A stretch of 64,000 nucleotides of DNA from Gemmatimonadota bacterium. Lineage in GTDB: Bacteria; Gemmatimonadota; Gemmatimonadetes; Gemmatimonadales; Gemmatimonadaceae. The position numbers and the translations under genes are program-made. Positions 8,981-15,884 of this stretch are shown piece by piece; positions within the stretch are counted from its first letter, which is position 1, and each line of letters opens with the position of its first letter. Under the pieces are notes generated by a model. That model saw only the letters and a program-made list of their open reading frames with translations, was not told the origin of the DNA and did not search any database. The stretch is from the NCBI GenBank assembly GCA_021324635.1, contig JAJPIS010000118.1, forward strand, positions 17,751 to 81,750, given 5' to 3'.

Positions 8981-10387
8981 CTACTTCAGGGCTTGCAGAT
9001 ACGCGACGATGTCCGCGATCTGCTGGTCCGTCAGGCCGCCGGTTGCGGCCGTCACCGTGGCGCCGGTCTGCGGATCGACCTGCCCCATGCCGAGCGTCGG
9101 CATGGTCACGCCGGGCTTCATGAGCCGTGCGTTCTTGATCCAGAGCCGCAGATGGTCGGTGTCGTTCTTGTAGAGCGACCCGGCGATGGTATAGCGCGAG
9201 CCGACGTGCGTGAGGTTGGGCCCGATCACGCCCGCCGCCATCGGGTTGCCCTTGATCGTATGGCACCCGATGCAGAGGCCCCCGGAGAAGATCTTCTGGC
9301 CCCGCGCCGGGTCTCCGACCAGCCCCGGCGTGAACTTGAGCTGTGCCGGCGTCGGGACGGCCGGGATCACGTACGACGGCAGCCGGTCACGCGGGAAGAC
9401 CGCGCCCGTGTCAGCCACGGCCGCCGCCACCTGCATCGCCTCCGGTCCACCCGGCGATCCACCCGGCGATTCGCCCGGCGCCGGCGCCGTGCCCTTCCCG
9501 GGCTGGGCGCCGCGGACGTTCGCGACCGCGCGGACGAGCGCCGGCCCCGCGGCCGGCGCCGGACCGAAGCTCGTCCGGGCGGGCGGGGCCGCAGGGGCCG
9601 CAGGGGCCGCGGCAGCCGACGCGTTGAAGAACGCCGGGGCCGCCTGGTGGCGCGCCCAGCGCTCGAACTCGGCCGGCGAGACCACGAAGGCGCGGAAGCG
9701 CATGTTGGCGTGGCTCGCACCACAGTACTCGTTACACGTGCCGTTCCACGCCGTCTCGGCCACACTGTCGGCCGGTGTCCACCAGAGATAGTTGACGTGG
9801 TTCGAGATCAGGTCGCGCTTGCCGCCGAGCTCCGGCACCCAGAAGCTGTGGAGCACATCGGCCGTCCGGAGCGCGAAGTTCACCTTCCGCCCGGTGGGCA
9901 TGTAGAGCTCGGAGGCCGTCGTCACGCCGTACTGCGGGTAGCGGAACTCCCACCACCACTGGTGCCCGTACACCTCCACCTGGAGGGCGTTGGGCTCGGC
10001 GCGCGCCTGGGTCCGGAAGATCGTCCGCACGGTCGGGACCGCGATGATCGTCAGCACGACGGCCGGGATCACCGTCCAGAGGATCTCGAGCGTGGTGTTG
10101 CCGTGGACGTGCTTGGGCCGCGGGGCACCCGGACGGTGGCGGAAGCGCACGATCGTGATGACCAGCAGCGTCTCGACGAAGATGAAGACCGCCGTGCCCA
10201 GGTACAGCAGGAGGTTCCAGAGATCGTCGATGTCCCGGCCGAACTCGGTGTGCGGGGCGAAGGTGGTATTGGGATACGTGCGCGGATCGCCGACACCGCA
10301 CGCGGCCAGACCAAGCGCGACAGCGACGCCGGCGGCGCCCATGAGCGCGGCCGCGGCACGCCGGCGCGGACGGGAGACGAAGGGCAT
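8981..10387 (-). CDS. ctaC: Cytochrome c oxidase subunit II with fused cytochrome c domain (caa3)
   Basis: Electron-entry subunit, about 468 residues. Order: signal/lipobox-like N-terminus (LGLAACG), two membrane hairpin helices, the aromatic patch HQWWWEF, CuA ligands in CNEYCGASHANM, then a C-terminal cytochrome c with haem motif CIGCH and axial Met in GVTMPTLGMG. The fusion defines a caa3 oxidase. Between the CuA and haem domains lie about 100 residues of Ala/Pro/Gly-rich low-complexity linker. The ATG at 10387 is the only one giving an intact signal sequence. It is the first gene of the cta operon; a 98-base gap separates it from the upstream unknown gene. Confidence 0.95.
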   Translation of the reverse strand: MPFVSRPRRRAAAALMGAAGVAVALGLAACGVGDPRTYPNTTFAPHTEFGRDIDDLWNLLLYLGTAVFIFVETLLVITIVRFRHRPGAPRPKHVHGNTTLEILWTVIPAVVLTIIAVPTVRTIFRTQARAEPNALQVEVYGHQWWWEFRYPQYGVTTASELYMPTGRKVNFALRTADVLHSFWVPELGGKRDLISNHVNYLWWTPADSVAETAWNGTCNEYCGASHANMRFRAFVVSPAEFERWARHQAAPAFFNASAAAAPAAPAAPPARTSFGPAPAAGPALVRAVANVRGAQPGKGTAPAPGESPGGSPGGPEAMQVAAAVADTGAVFPRDRLPSYVIPAVPTPAQLKFTPGLVGDPARGQKIFSGGLCIGCHTIKGNPMAAGVIGPNLTHVGSRYTIAGSLYKNDTDHLRLWIKNARLMKPGVTMPTLGMGQVDPQTGATVTAATGGLTDQQIADIVAYLQALK

Positions 10388-10485
10388 GAGGCTCGTTGAG
10401 GTATCCGAGTGGGACAAGCTTGGCGAATCTACCAACCGGCTCGGGCAGAGTGAAGGGGAACACCCGGTTCGCGCGCCGACCGCGC

Positions 10486-10884
10486 TCACGACGACGTGCC
10501 CCGCGCTGCCGGTCCCTCGTGCGCGTCGTCGATCGTGTGCAGCTCGTGCGTCTTCGCGACCGCGAGCTCGAGCTGGACGCGGAGCTGCACCACGCCTTCG
10601 CGCAGGATGCGGACCCGCGTATGGTCGTTCCCACCGCCGCGGGTGGCCGCGAGCAGAAAGGACGCGACCTGGTCCGAGATCATGCCGAACTGGCCCTTGA
10701 GCAACCCGACCATCGGCTGCGTCGCGCGCCGGATCTGCGGCACGAAGGTCGACGCCGGCTGCTGGCCCTTCACCGCCACCGCGCACTGCTCCACCACGCC
10801 GTGCACCCGCTGGAGTTGGGTCAATGCGCTCTCCAGCGTCGCGAGCTTCGCATTGCCCGCACCATCGAGCTTGGGACCGGCCAT
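10486..10884 (-). CDS. Conserved-looking hypothetical helical protein
   Basis: A 132-residue protein I do not recognise. It has no signal peptide or membrane helix; it is mostly helical by composition (LATLESALTQLQRVHGVVEQ, then ILREGVVQLRVQLELAVAKT) with a polar, probably disordered, C-terminal tail. A good Shine-Dalgarno (AAGGAG) precedes the ATG, and codon use looks normal for the window, which supports a real gene. It lies between the NAPRT-like gene and ctaC on the same strand, 98 bases before ctaC. A soluble cytoplasmic helical-bundle role is a guess from composition only. Confidence 0.7.
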   Translation of the reverse strand: MAGPKLDGAGNAKLATLESALTQLQRVHGVVEQCAVAVKGQQPASTFVPQIRRATQPMVGLLKGQFGMISDQVASFLLAATRGGGNDHTRVRILREGVVQLRVQLELAVAKTHELHTIDDAHEGPAARGTSS

Positions 10885-10961
10885 GAGAACACGGGCTCCT
10901 TGTCTGCTGTCCGGTCCGCGCCGCGGCCGCGGCTCGGCCCGATCCGGCTCCGCCGCAGAGT

Positions 10962-12173
10962 CTACTTCACGCGCTCGAGGCGCGCATTGGGGCGCAGCTC
11001 GCTCCCGACGCGAAGCCGCAGCGGCCGGTCGAGCTGGACGACGGCGGCCGTGAAGCCCGTCCGTCCGGTGAGCAGCGAGGCGCCGATGCCGTACGCGTCC
11101 ACCGGGACGCCCTCCTCCGCGAACTGCCGGATCCGCTCGAGCGTGACGCCGCTCGAGGCGAGCAGCTTCACGTCCCCGAAGCCCTCGGCGTCCAGGGCGT
11201 TGCGGACGTTCCAGACGAGCTGGGCGTTCACGCCCGTGGGCGGGAACGTCCCCATGATCGGGAGGATCGAGGCGTCGACGAGGTTCTCCGACGTGGCGAG
11301 CTGGACGGCCCAGAGCCGCCCCTCGAGCGCCCGGGCGAGATCGAGCGCGGTCCGGACGGAGTCGTTGTCGTAGTCGACCGGCACCACCAGCTGGACGTCG
11401 GCGTCCGTGCCGGCCGCCGTACCGGTCGTCGTCCCGGCCGCCGCACCCCCTGTGCCGCCAGCCGTCCCGGCGGCGCTCCCCGCCCCCGTGACCGCCGCGG
11501 CAGCCGGGCTCGCACCCACATGGTCCGCGACGGCGCGCGCCGCCGCGCGCGTGTCGCCGCCGTGGGCGCCGATGAGCGCGTGGGACACGAGCGCGAGCGG
11601 CGGGACGAGCGGCGACGAGGCCTTGCCGGTCCCGGCGCTCAGCGTGAGCACGGTCGGGTCGGCGGACAGCACGAGCGCGCCGCCGATCTGCGCCGCCAGC
11701 GCGTCCCCGGCCTCGAGCAGCCAGTGATCGTGCCGGGCGGGGAAGGCGATGACGAGCTTCGGCCGCGCGGCCTCGACGAAGGCCCGGGCGTTGGTGCTGA
11801 CGCGCGTGCGCCGCGCCAGGGTCCCGAGGATGAGCGGCTCGAGCGCCGCGAAGGCATCGTAGGGCCCTTCGATGGTCATCACGGTCTCGCCCGGGTCCGC
11901 GCGATCGCCGTCGGAGAGCGCATGCACGACGAGCGCGCTCCAGTCACCGACCGACAGCTTGAGGAGCGCGATCACTTCGTCCGTGCCACCGATGATGCAC
12001 TGGCGCTCGGCGCTGATCTGCACGGCGACGCGTGGGGCGGGGCCGCCGCCGGCGGCGAGCAGGATCTCGCGCAAGCGCGCCACCTCGCGCTCGCTCGCGA
12101 CGCCGCGCCGCAGCCGATCGACCGGCAGGTTGAAGAGCGCCGGATCGAGGCGCTTCCGTCGTCGTGGCGGCAT
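10962..12173 (-). CDS. Nicotinate phosphoribosyltransferase-like protein with low-complexity insert
   Basis: About 403 residues related to nicotinate/quinolinate phosphoribosyltransferases of NAD salvage (nicotinate plus PRPP to NaMN). The C-terminal barrel blocks are recognisable: VDYDNDSVRTALDLARAL, TGVNAQLVWNVRNALDAEGF, GDVKLLASSGVTLERIRQF and VPVDAYGIGASLL, matching the end of NAPRT-family proteins. Upstream are RVSTNARAFVEAA and FPARHDHWLLEAGDA. Residues about 220-265 are an Ala/Gly/Thr-rich insert (e.g. GAGSAAGTAGGTGG) not expected in the family. Its start is 31 bases from leuS, which is divergent. Whether it is a true NAPRT or a family relative of other specificity is open. Confidence 0.78.
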   Translation of the reverse strand: MPPRRRKRLDPALFNLPVDRLRRGVASEREVARLREILLAAGGGPAPRVAVQISAERQCIIGGTDEVIALLKLSVGDWSALVVHALSDGDRADPGETVMTIEGPYDAFAALEPLILGTLARRTRVSTNARAFVEAARPKLVIAFPARHDHWLLEAGDALAAQIGGALVLSADPTVLTLSAGTGKASSPLVPPLALVSHALIGAHGGDTRAAARAVADHVGASPAAAAVTGAGSAAGTAGGTGGAAAGTTTGTAAGTDADVQLVVPVDYDNDSVRTALDLARALEGRLWAVQLATSENLVDASILPIMGTFPPTGVNAQLVWNVRNALDAEGFGDVKLLASSGVTLERIRQFAEEGVPVDAYGIGASLLTGRTGFTAAVVQLDRPLRLRVGSELRPNARLERVK

Positions 12174-12204
12174 GGGGAGAGAAACTACTCGTTATCTTGG
12201 GGGC

Positions 12205-14868
12205 ATGTCTGCACCGGCGCGCCCACCGGTCCCCGACCCCGCGGCTCACCCATCCGTCCCGGCGCCGGCACCCCCCGCGTCCGCCACCTCCCCCACCTCC
12301 CCCACCTCCGCGTCGCCGGACGTGTACGACCCGGCGGTGGTCGAGCAGCGGTGGCAGGCGCGGTGGGAGGCGCGCGGGACCAACGTCACCGACCTCGAAG
12401 GCGGGCCGCACCCGTACTACGCGCTCATGATGTTCCCGTACCCCTCCGCCGAGGGATTGCACGTCGGGAACCTGTTCGCCTTCACCGGAAGCGATGTTTT
12501 CGCCCGGTACCAGCGGATGCGCGGAGAGACGGTCTTCGAGCCGCTCGGCTACGATGCCTTCGGCATCCACTCCGAGAACTACGCGCTCAAGGTCGGCGTG
12601 CACCCGATGGAGCTCATCCCGCGCAACATCGCCAACTTCGGCCGTCAACTGCGCCGCGCGGGGCTGATGGCCGACTGGACGCGGACGGTCGACACGACCG
12701 ACCCCGCGTACTATCGGTGGACGCAGTGGATCTTCCTCCAGCTCTACGAGCGGGGGCTCGCCTACCGCAAGAAAGCGGCGGTGAACTGGTGCCCGTTCGA
12801 CAAGACGGTGCTCGCCAACGAGCAGGTCATCGGCGGGGAGTGCGAGCGCTGCGGCACCCGGGTCGAGCAGCGGTTCCTCGAGCAGTGGTTCTTCGCCATC
12901 TCCCGCTACGCGCCGCGCCTGCTCGCGAACCTCGACTGGCTGGACTGGTCCGAGACGACGAAGGCGCAGCAGCAGCACTGGATCGGCCGCTCCGAGGGGG
13001 TCGAGATCACGTTCCCGCCGGGGGTCGACGGCATCGTGCGGGGCAGCGCCTCCAGCAGCGCCTCCGGCAGCGCCTCCACCAGCGCCCCCACCAGCGCCTC
13101 CGCGGGCCGCGACGCGTCGATCACCGTCTTCACGACCCGGCCCGATACGATCTTCGGCGCCACGTATCTCGTGCTCGCGCCCGAGCACCCGCTCGTCGAC
13201 GCGCTCACGACCGACGCGCAGCGCGCGGCGGTCGATGCCTATCGCCGGCAGACGGCGGAGCAGGATCTCGTGAGTCGCCGCGTCGGGACGCGGACCAAGA
13301 CGGGGGTCTTCACCGGCTCCTTCGCCAGCAACCCGGCGACGCGTGAGCGCATCCCCGTCTGGATCGCCGACTACGTGCTCATGGACTACGGGACCGGCGC
13401 CGTGATGGCGGTCCCGGGTCACGACGAGCGGGATTTCGAGTTCGCGCGGCAGTTCGGGCTGCCGATCGTGCGGGTGGTGGCCGAGGCGGGTGGGGGTGGG
13501 GGCGGGGGTGGGGGTGGGGGCGGGGCCGGGGCCGAGCGTGGCGCGGGCGGCGCGGATGCGCCGCTCGCCGCGGCGTACACGGGCCCCGGGCGGCTCGTGC
13601 GATCGGGGCCGTTCGACGGGCTCGATACGGACGAGGGGCAGCGCCGCATTGTCGACTGGCTCGTCGAGCACGACTGTGCCCGCCGGGTCGAGAACTTCCG
13701 GCTCCACGATTGGTGCATCTCGCGCCAGCGCTACTGGGGCCCGCCGATCCCGATCATCTACTGCGATGCGTGCGGCACGGTCCCGGTGCCGGAGCGGGAC
13801 CTGCCGGTCGAGCTGCCGTACATTGCCGACTTCACGCCGGACGACTCCGGTGTGTCGCCGCTCGCGCGCCACGAGGAGTGGTACCGCGTGCGCTGCCCCC
13901 GGTGCGGCGGCGCGGGCCGGCGGGAGACGGACGTCTCCGACACGTTCCTGGACAGCGCCTGGTACTTTCTGCGCTACCCGAGTGTCCATCACGCCGACGT
14001 GCCCTTCGATCGGGCGCTCACGCGGCGCTGGCTGCCGGTCGACTCCTACATCGGCGGCAACGAGCACGCGGTGCTGCACCTGCTCTACGCCCGGTTCATC
14101 ACGATGGTGCTCCACGACGCGGGCGCACTCCCCTTCGAGGAGCCGTTCACGCGCTTTCGCGCCCACGGGCACATCGTGCGCAACGGCGCGAAGATGTCGA
14201 AGAGCCGGGGCAACATCGTGAGTCCGGACGCCTACATGTCGACGTGGGGCGCCGACGCGTTCCGGACGTATCTCATGTTCCTCGGTCCGTTCGAGCAGGG
14301 CGGCGACTTCCGCGACACGGCGATCTCCGGCACGAGGCGGTTCCTCGACCGCCTCTGGGCGTCGGTCATGGGCGCCGTTCGGGACGGCACCCCCGAACCG
14401 GCTGTGATCCGCGCCCTGCACCGAACGATGCGCAAGGTGACGGACGACATCCCGCGGCTCTCGTTCAACACGGCGATCGCGGCCATGATGGCGTACATGA
14501 ACACGCTCCGCGCCGCGGAGCGCGTGCCGCACCGCGCCGAGGTCGAGCCGCTGGTGCAGTTGGTCGCGCCATTTGCTCCGCACATCGCCGAGGAGCTCTG
14601 GGAGCGGCTGGGGCACACTCGGAGCATCTTCGACACCGCGTGGCCGGCCTACGACCCCGTGCTCGCCACGGCCGAGACGGTGACGGTCGCAATCCAGGTC
14701 AACGGGAAGTTGCGCGGGACGCTCCAGGTCGAGACCGATGCCGACGAGGAGACCATCCTGGCCGCCGCCGCGGCCGACCCCGGCGTCGCCAAGCACCTCG
14801 TGGGCGAGGTGCGCAAAGTGATCTACGTCCCCGCGCGCCTCCTGAACGTCGTCACCGCCGCCGGGTAG
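12205..14868 (+). CDS. leuS: Leucyl-tRNA synthetase
   Basis: Essential class I synthetase charging tRNA-Leu, about 887 residues. The HIGH-like motif is in FPYPSAEGLHVGN, the CP1 editing domain carries TTRPDTIFGATY and AVPGHDERDFEF, and KMSKS appears in NGAKMSKSRGN; zinc-type cysteine pairs are seen in CPFDKTVLANEQVIGGECERC and CDACG/CPRCG. The ATG at 12205 gives a Pro/Ala/Ser/Thr-rich N-terminal lead of about 38 residues before YDPAVVEQRWQARWE. Two low-complexity insertions sit around the editing pocket: five 12-base units (13042-13101) just before TTRPDT, and a glycine run at 13485-13540. The TAG stop is part of a palindromic repeat element. Confidence 0.96.
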   Translation: MSAPARPPVPDPAAHPSVPAPAPPASATSPTSPTSASPDVYDPAVVEQRWQARWEARGTNVTDLEGGPHPYYALMMFPYPSAEGLHVGNLFAFTGSDVFARYQRMRGETVFEPLGYDAFGIHSENYALKVGVHPMELIPRNIANFGRQLRRAGLMADWTRTVDTTDPAYYRWTQWIFLQLYERGLAYRKKAAVNWCPFDKTVLANEQVIGGECERCGTRVEQRFLEQWFFAISRYAPRLLANLDWLDWSETTKAQQQHWIGRSEGVEITFPPGVDGIVRGSASSSASGSASTSAPTSASAGRDASITVFTTRPDTIFGATYLVLAPEHPLVDALTTDAQRAAVDAYRRQTAEQDLVSRRVGTRTKTGVFTGSFASNPATRERIPVWIADYVLMDYGTGAVMAVPGHDERDFEFARQFGLPIVRVVAEAGGGGGGGGGGGGAGAERGAGGADAPLAAAYTGPGRLVRSGPFDGLDTDEGQRRIVDWLVEHDCARRVENFRLHDWCISRQRYWGPPIPIIYCDACGTVPVPERDLPVELPYIADFTPDDSGVSPLARHEEWYRVRCPRCGGAGRRETDVSDTFLDSAWYFLRYPSVHHADVPFDRALTRRWLPVDSYIGGNEHAVLHLLYARFITMVLHDAGALPFEEPFTRFRAHGHIVRNGAKMSKSRGNIVSPDAYMSTWGADAFRTYLMFLGPFEQGGDFRDTAISGTRRFLDRLWASVMGAVRDGTPEPAVIRALHRTMRKVTDDIPRLSFNTAIAAMMAYMNTLRAAERVPHRAEVEPLVQLVAPFAPHIAEELWERLGHTRSIFDTAWPAYDPVLATAETVTVAIQVNGKLRGTLQVETDADEETILAAAAADPGVAKHLVGEVRKVIYVPARLLNVVTAAG
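13042..13101 (+). repeat. 12-base minisatellite inside leuS editing domain
   Basis: Five head-to-tail copies of a 12-base unit of the form rgcAGCGCCTCC (one copy has a T to C change). It encodes about 20 residues of Gly, Ser, Ala, Thr and Pro, roughly residues 280-299, immediately before the TTRPDT editing motif. The reading frame is preserved because the unit is a multiple of three. Confidence 0.9.
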
Positions 14869-14957
14869 GGGCGGCGTTCATGCCGCCCGGTGCTCGCATC
14901 CCGCACCGATGCCGGGCCCGGCATTTGGTGCGACCCGCGTCCCGCGGCCACCAAATG
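14865..14957. repeat. Palindromic REP-like element overlapping the leuS stop
   Basis: The element begins GTAGGGGCGGCGTTCATGCC and continues to complete a GGGCGGC/GCCGCCC palindrome, followed by a CGCATCCCGCACCGATGCC stretch. It matches the start of the repeats at 34318 and 34393 with one difference in the first 24 bases, and a downstream GCGTCCCGCGGCCACC block is also shared with 34376-34391. It ends with a 9-base inverted repeat (CATTTGGTG at 14922, CACCAAATG at 14949) and a short T-rich run, which could act as the leuS terminator. The TA of the leuS TAG lies within the first four bases of the element. Confidence 0.75.
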
Positions 14958-14973
14958 AGCGGGTTTGTTTGAT

Positions 14974-15012
14974 GGTGCCAGGGGCAATCGCGAAGCGATT
15001 GCCCCTGGCACC
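14974..15012. repeat. Perfect 18-bp hairpin with 3-base loop
   Basis: The left arm GGTGCCAGGGGCAATCGC and the right arm GCGATTGCCCCTGGCACC are exact reverse complements separated by GAA. There is no T-tract, so a simple Rho-independent terminator is not obvious. The right arm's last 12 bases are the head of the tandem repeat that follows, so the hairpin looks like an inverted copy of that repeat's end. Confidence 0.85.
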
Positions 15013-15380
15013 GGAACAGCAACGGCCGGCGCAGGGTGGACGGGCCGTCGCCGCAGGCGGGCGTGCGATGGCCCCTGGCACCGGAACAGCAACGGCGGGC
15101 GCAGGGTGAGGGGCCGTCGCCGCAGGCGGGCGTGCGATGGCCCGTCGCACCGGGACCACCAACGACGGGGCGGGATGGTGGGCCCGTCGTGGCGGTGCGG
15201 GCGCGCGGGCGCGCGTGTGGGGGCGTGGATGCCCGCGGCACCGGGAAACGACGGGCGGGATGGTGGCGCCCCGGCCGCGTGTGGTGTGCGGATGCGTGCC
15301 GTGGATGCGTGGATGCCGGCCGCACGGGGACGACCGCTGGGGGCGACGGAGGCATCGCGGTGCCCCCACGTTCGTCGTCG
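15001..15380. repeat. Degenerate ~70-bp tandem repeats, no gene
   Basis: Two close copies begin GCCCCTGGCACCGGAACAGC at 15001 and 15071 (70 and 69 bases), and a third, diverged copy begins GCCCGTCGCACCGGGACCA at 15140. Further remnants with CACCGGGAA and GGCGGGATGGTGG follow to about 15340. Open frames on both strands here give only Arg/Gly/Pro-rich translations without family features. I see no gene between leuS and csbD. Confidence 0.75.
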
Positions 15381-15387
15381 TTCCAAT

Positions 15388-15422
15388 GACCGAGGCCACG
15401 CGCGTCGCGCGTGGCCTCGGTC
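15388..15422. terminator. 16-bp hairpin downstream of csbD
   Basis: GACCGAGGCCACGCGC pairs exactly with GCGCGTGGCCTCGGTC around a 3-base loop. It sits 39 bases past the csbD stop and faces the repeat region after leuS, so it could end transcription from either side. No U-tract follows on either strand, so the mechanism is uncertain. Confidence 0.5.
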
Positions 15423-15460
15423 CTCATCCCAACGTTCCTAGGCCGTGTGCCGCCGGACGA

Positions 15461-15679
15461 TCACGGCCGATCCGGCTCCTCCTGGTCGGGCGTGTCGGCC
15501 GCCTGCTCCGCCCGCCCCATGTGCTTCTGGACCTTGCCCTCGAGTTTCTGCGCCTTTCCCTTGATCTGCTCCGAGGTGTCCCCGGTGAGATCGGCCGCGG
15601 CGTCCCGGACCTTCCCCGAAACCTCCTTCGCCCCGCCGACGACCTCGTTCTTGATGCCCTTGCCAGTCAGGTCGCTCAT
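15461..15679 (-). CDS. CsbD family stress protein
   Basis: A 72-residue hydrophilic protein of the CsbD-like family, commonly induced by general stress; biochemical role unknown. The pattern LTGKGIKNEVVGGAKEVSGK followed by DLTGDTSEQIKGKAQKLEGK is the typical pair of GKxKE-type repeats. The ATG at 15679 follows a strong AAGGAGG six bases upstream, which decides the start over an ATG eleven codons further upstream. It is a single-gene unit between a repeat region and a divergent gene. Confidence 0.93.
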   Translation of the reverse strand: MSDLTGKGIKNEVVGGAKEVSGKVRDAAADLTGDTSEQIKGKAQKLEGKVQKHMGRAEQAADTPDQEEPDRP

Positions 15680-15685
15680 CTGTTT

Positions 15686-15692
15686 CCTCCTT
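15686..15692 (-). promoter_or_regulatory. Strong Shine-Dalgarno for csbD-like gene
   Basis: AAGGAGG lies six bases before the ATG at 15679. It is one of the few full-strength ribosome-binding sites in this window, fitting a protein made in quantity under stress, and it fixes the start codon. Confidence 0.85.
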
Positions 15693-15884
15693 GGTGGCCC
15701 CTGAGGGAGCAAGCCATATGCCCCGCCCGGGCTGGCGCGCGATGCACCGCCGGCGGCGCCCCGCCCGCGGGCGCACCTGATACGGGGCGGCCTTACCTGT
15801 CCGCGTCGTCTCGCATTGACTCATCCCGACCGGAAGTGAGATTTCTCACGAAACCCCGGCGAGCTGTCCATCCCCCCTGCACGC

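Noticed and set aside
6868..9123. 751-codon open frame opposite ctaD
   Set aside because: It mirrors ctaD codon positions and encodes only charged low-complexity sequence; ctaD carries every expected motif.
11944..14796. 950-codon open frame antisense to leuS
   Set aside because: Its translation is Arg/Gly/Asp-rich with no domain; it is the reverse-frame shadow typical of GC-rich coding DNA.
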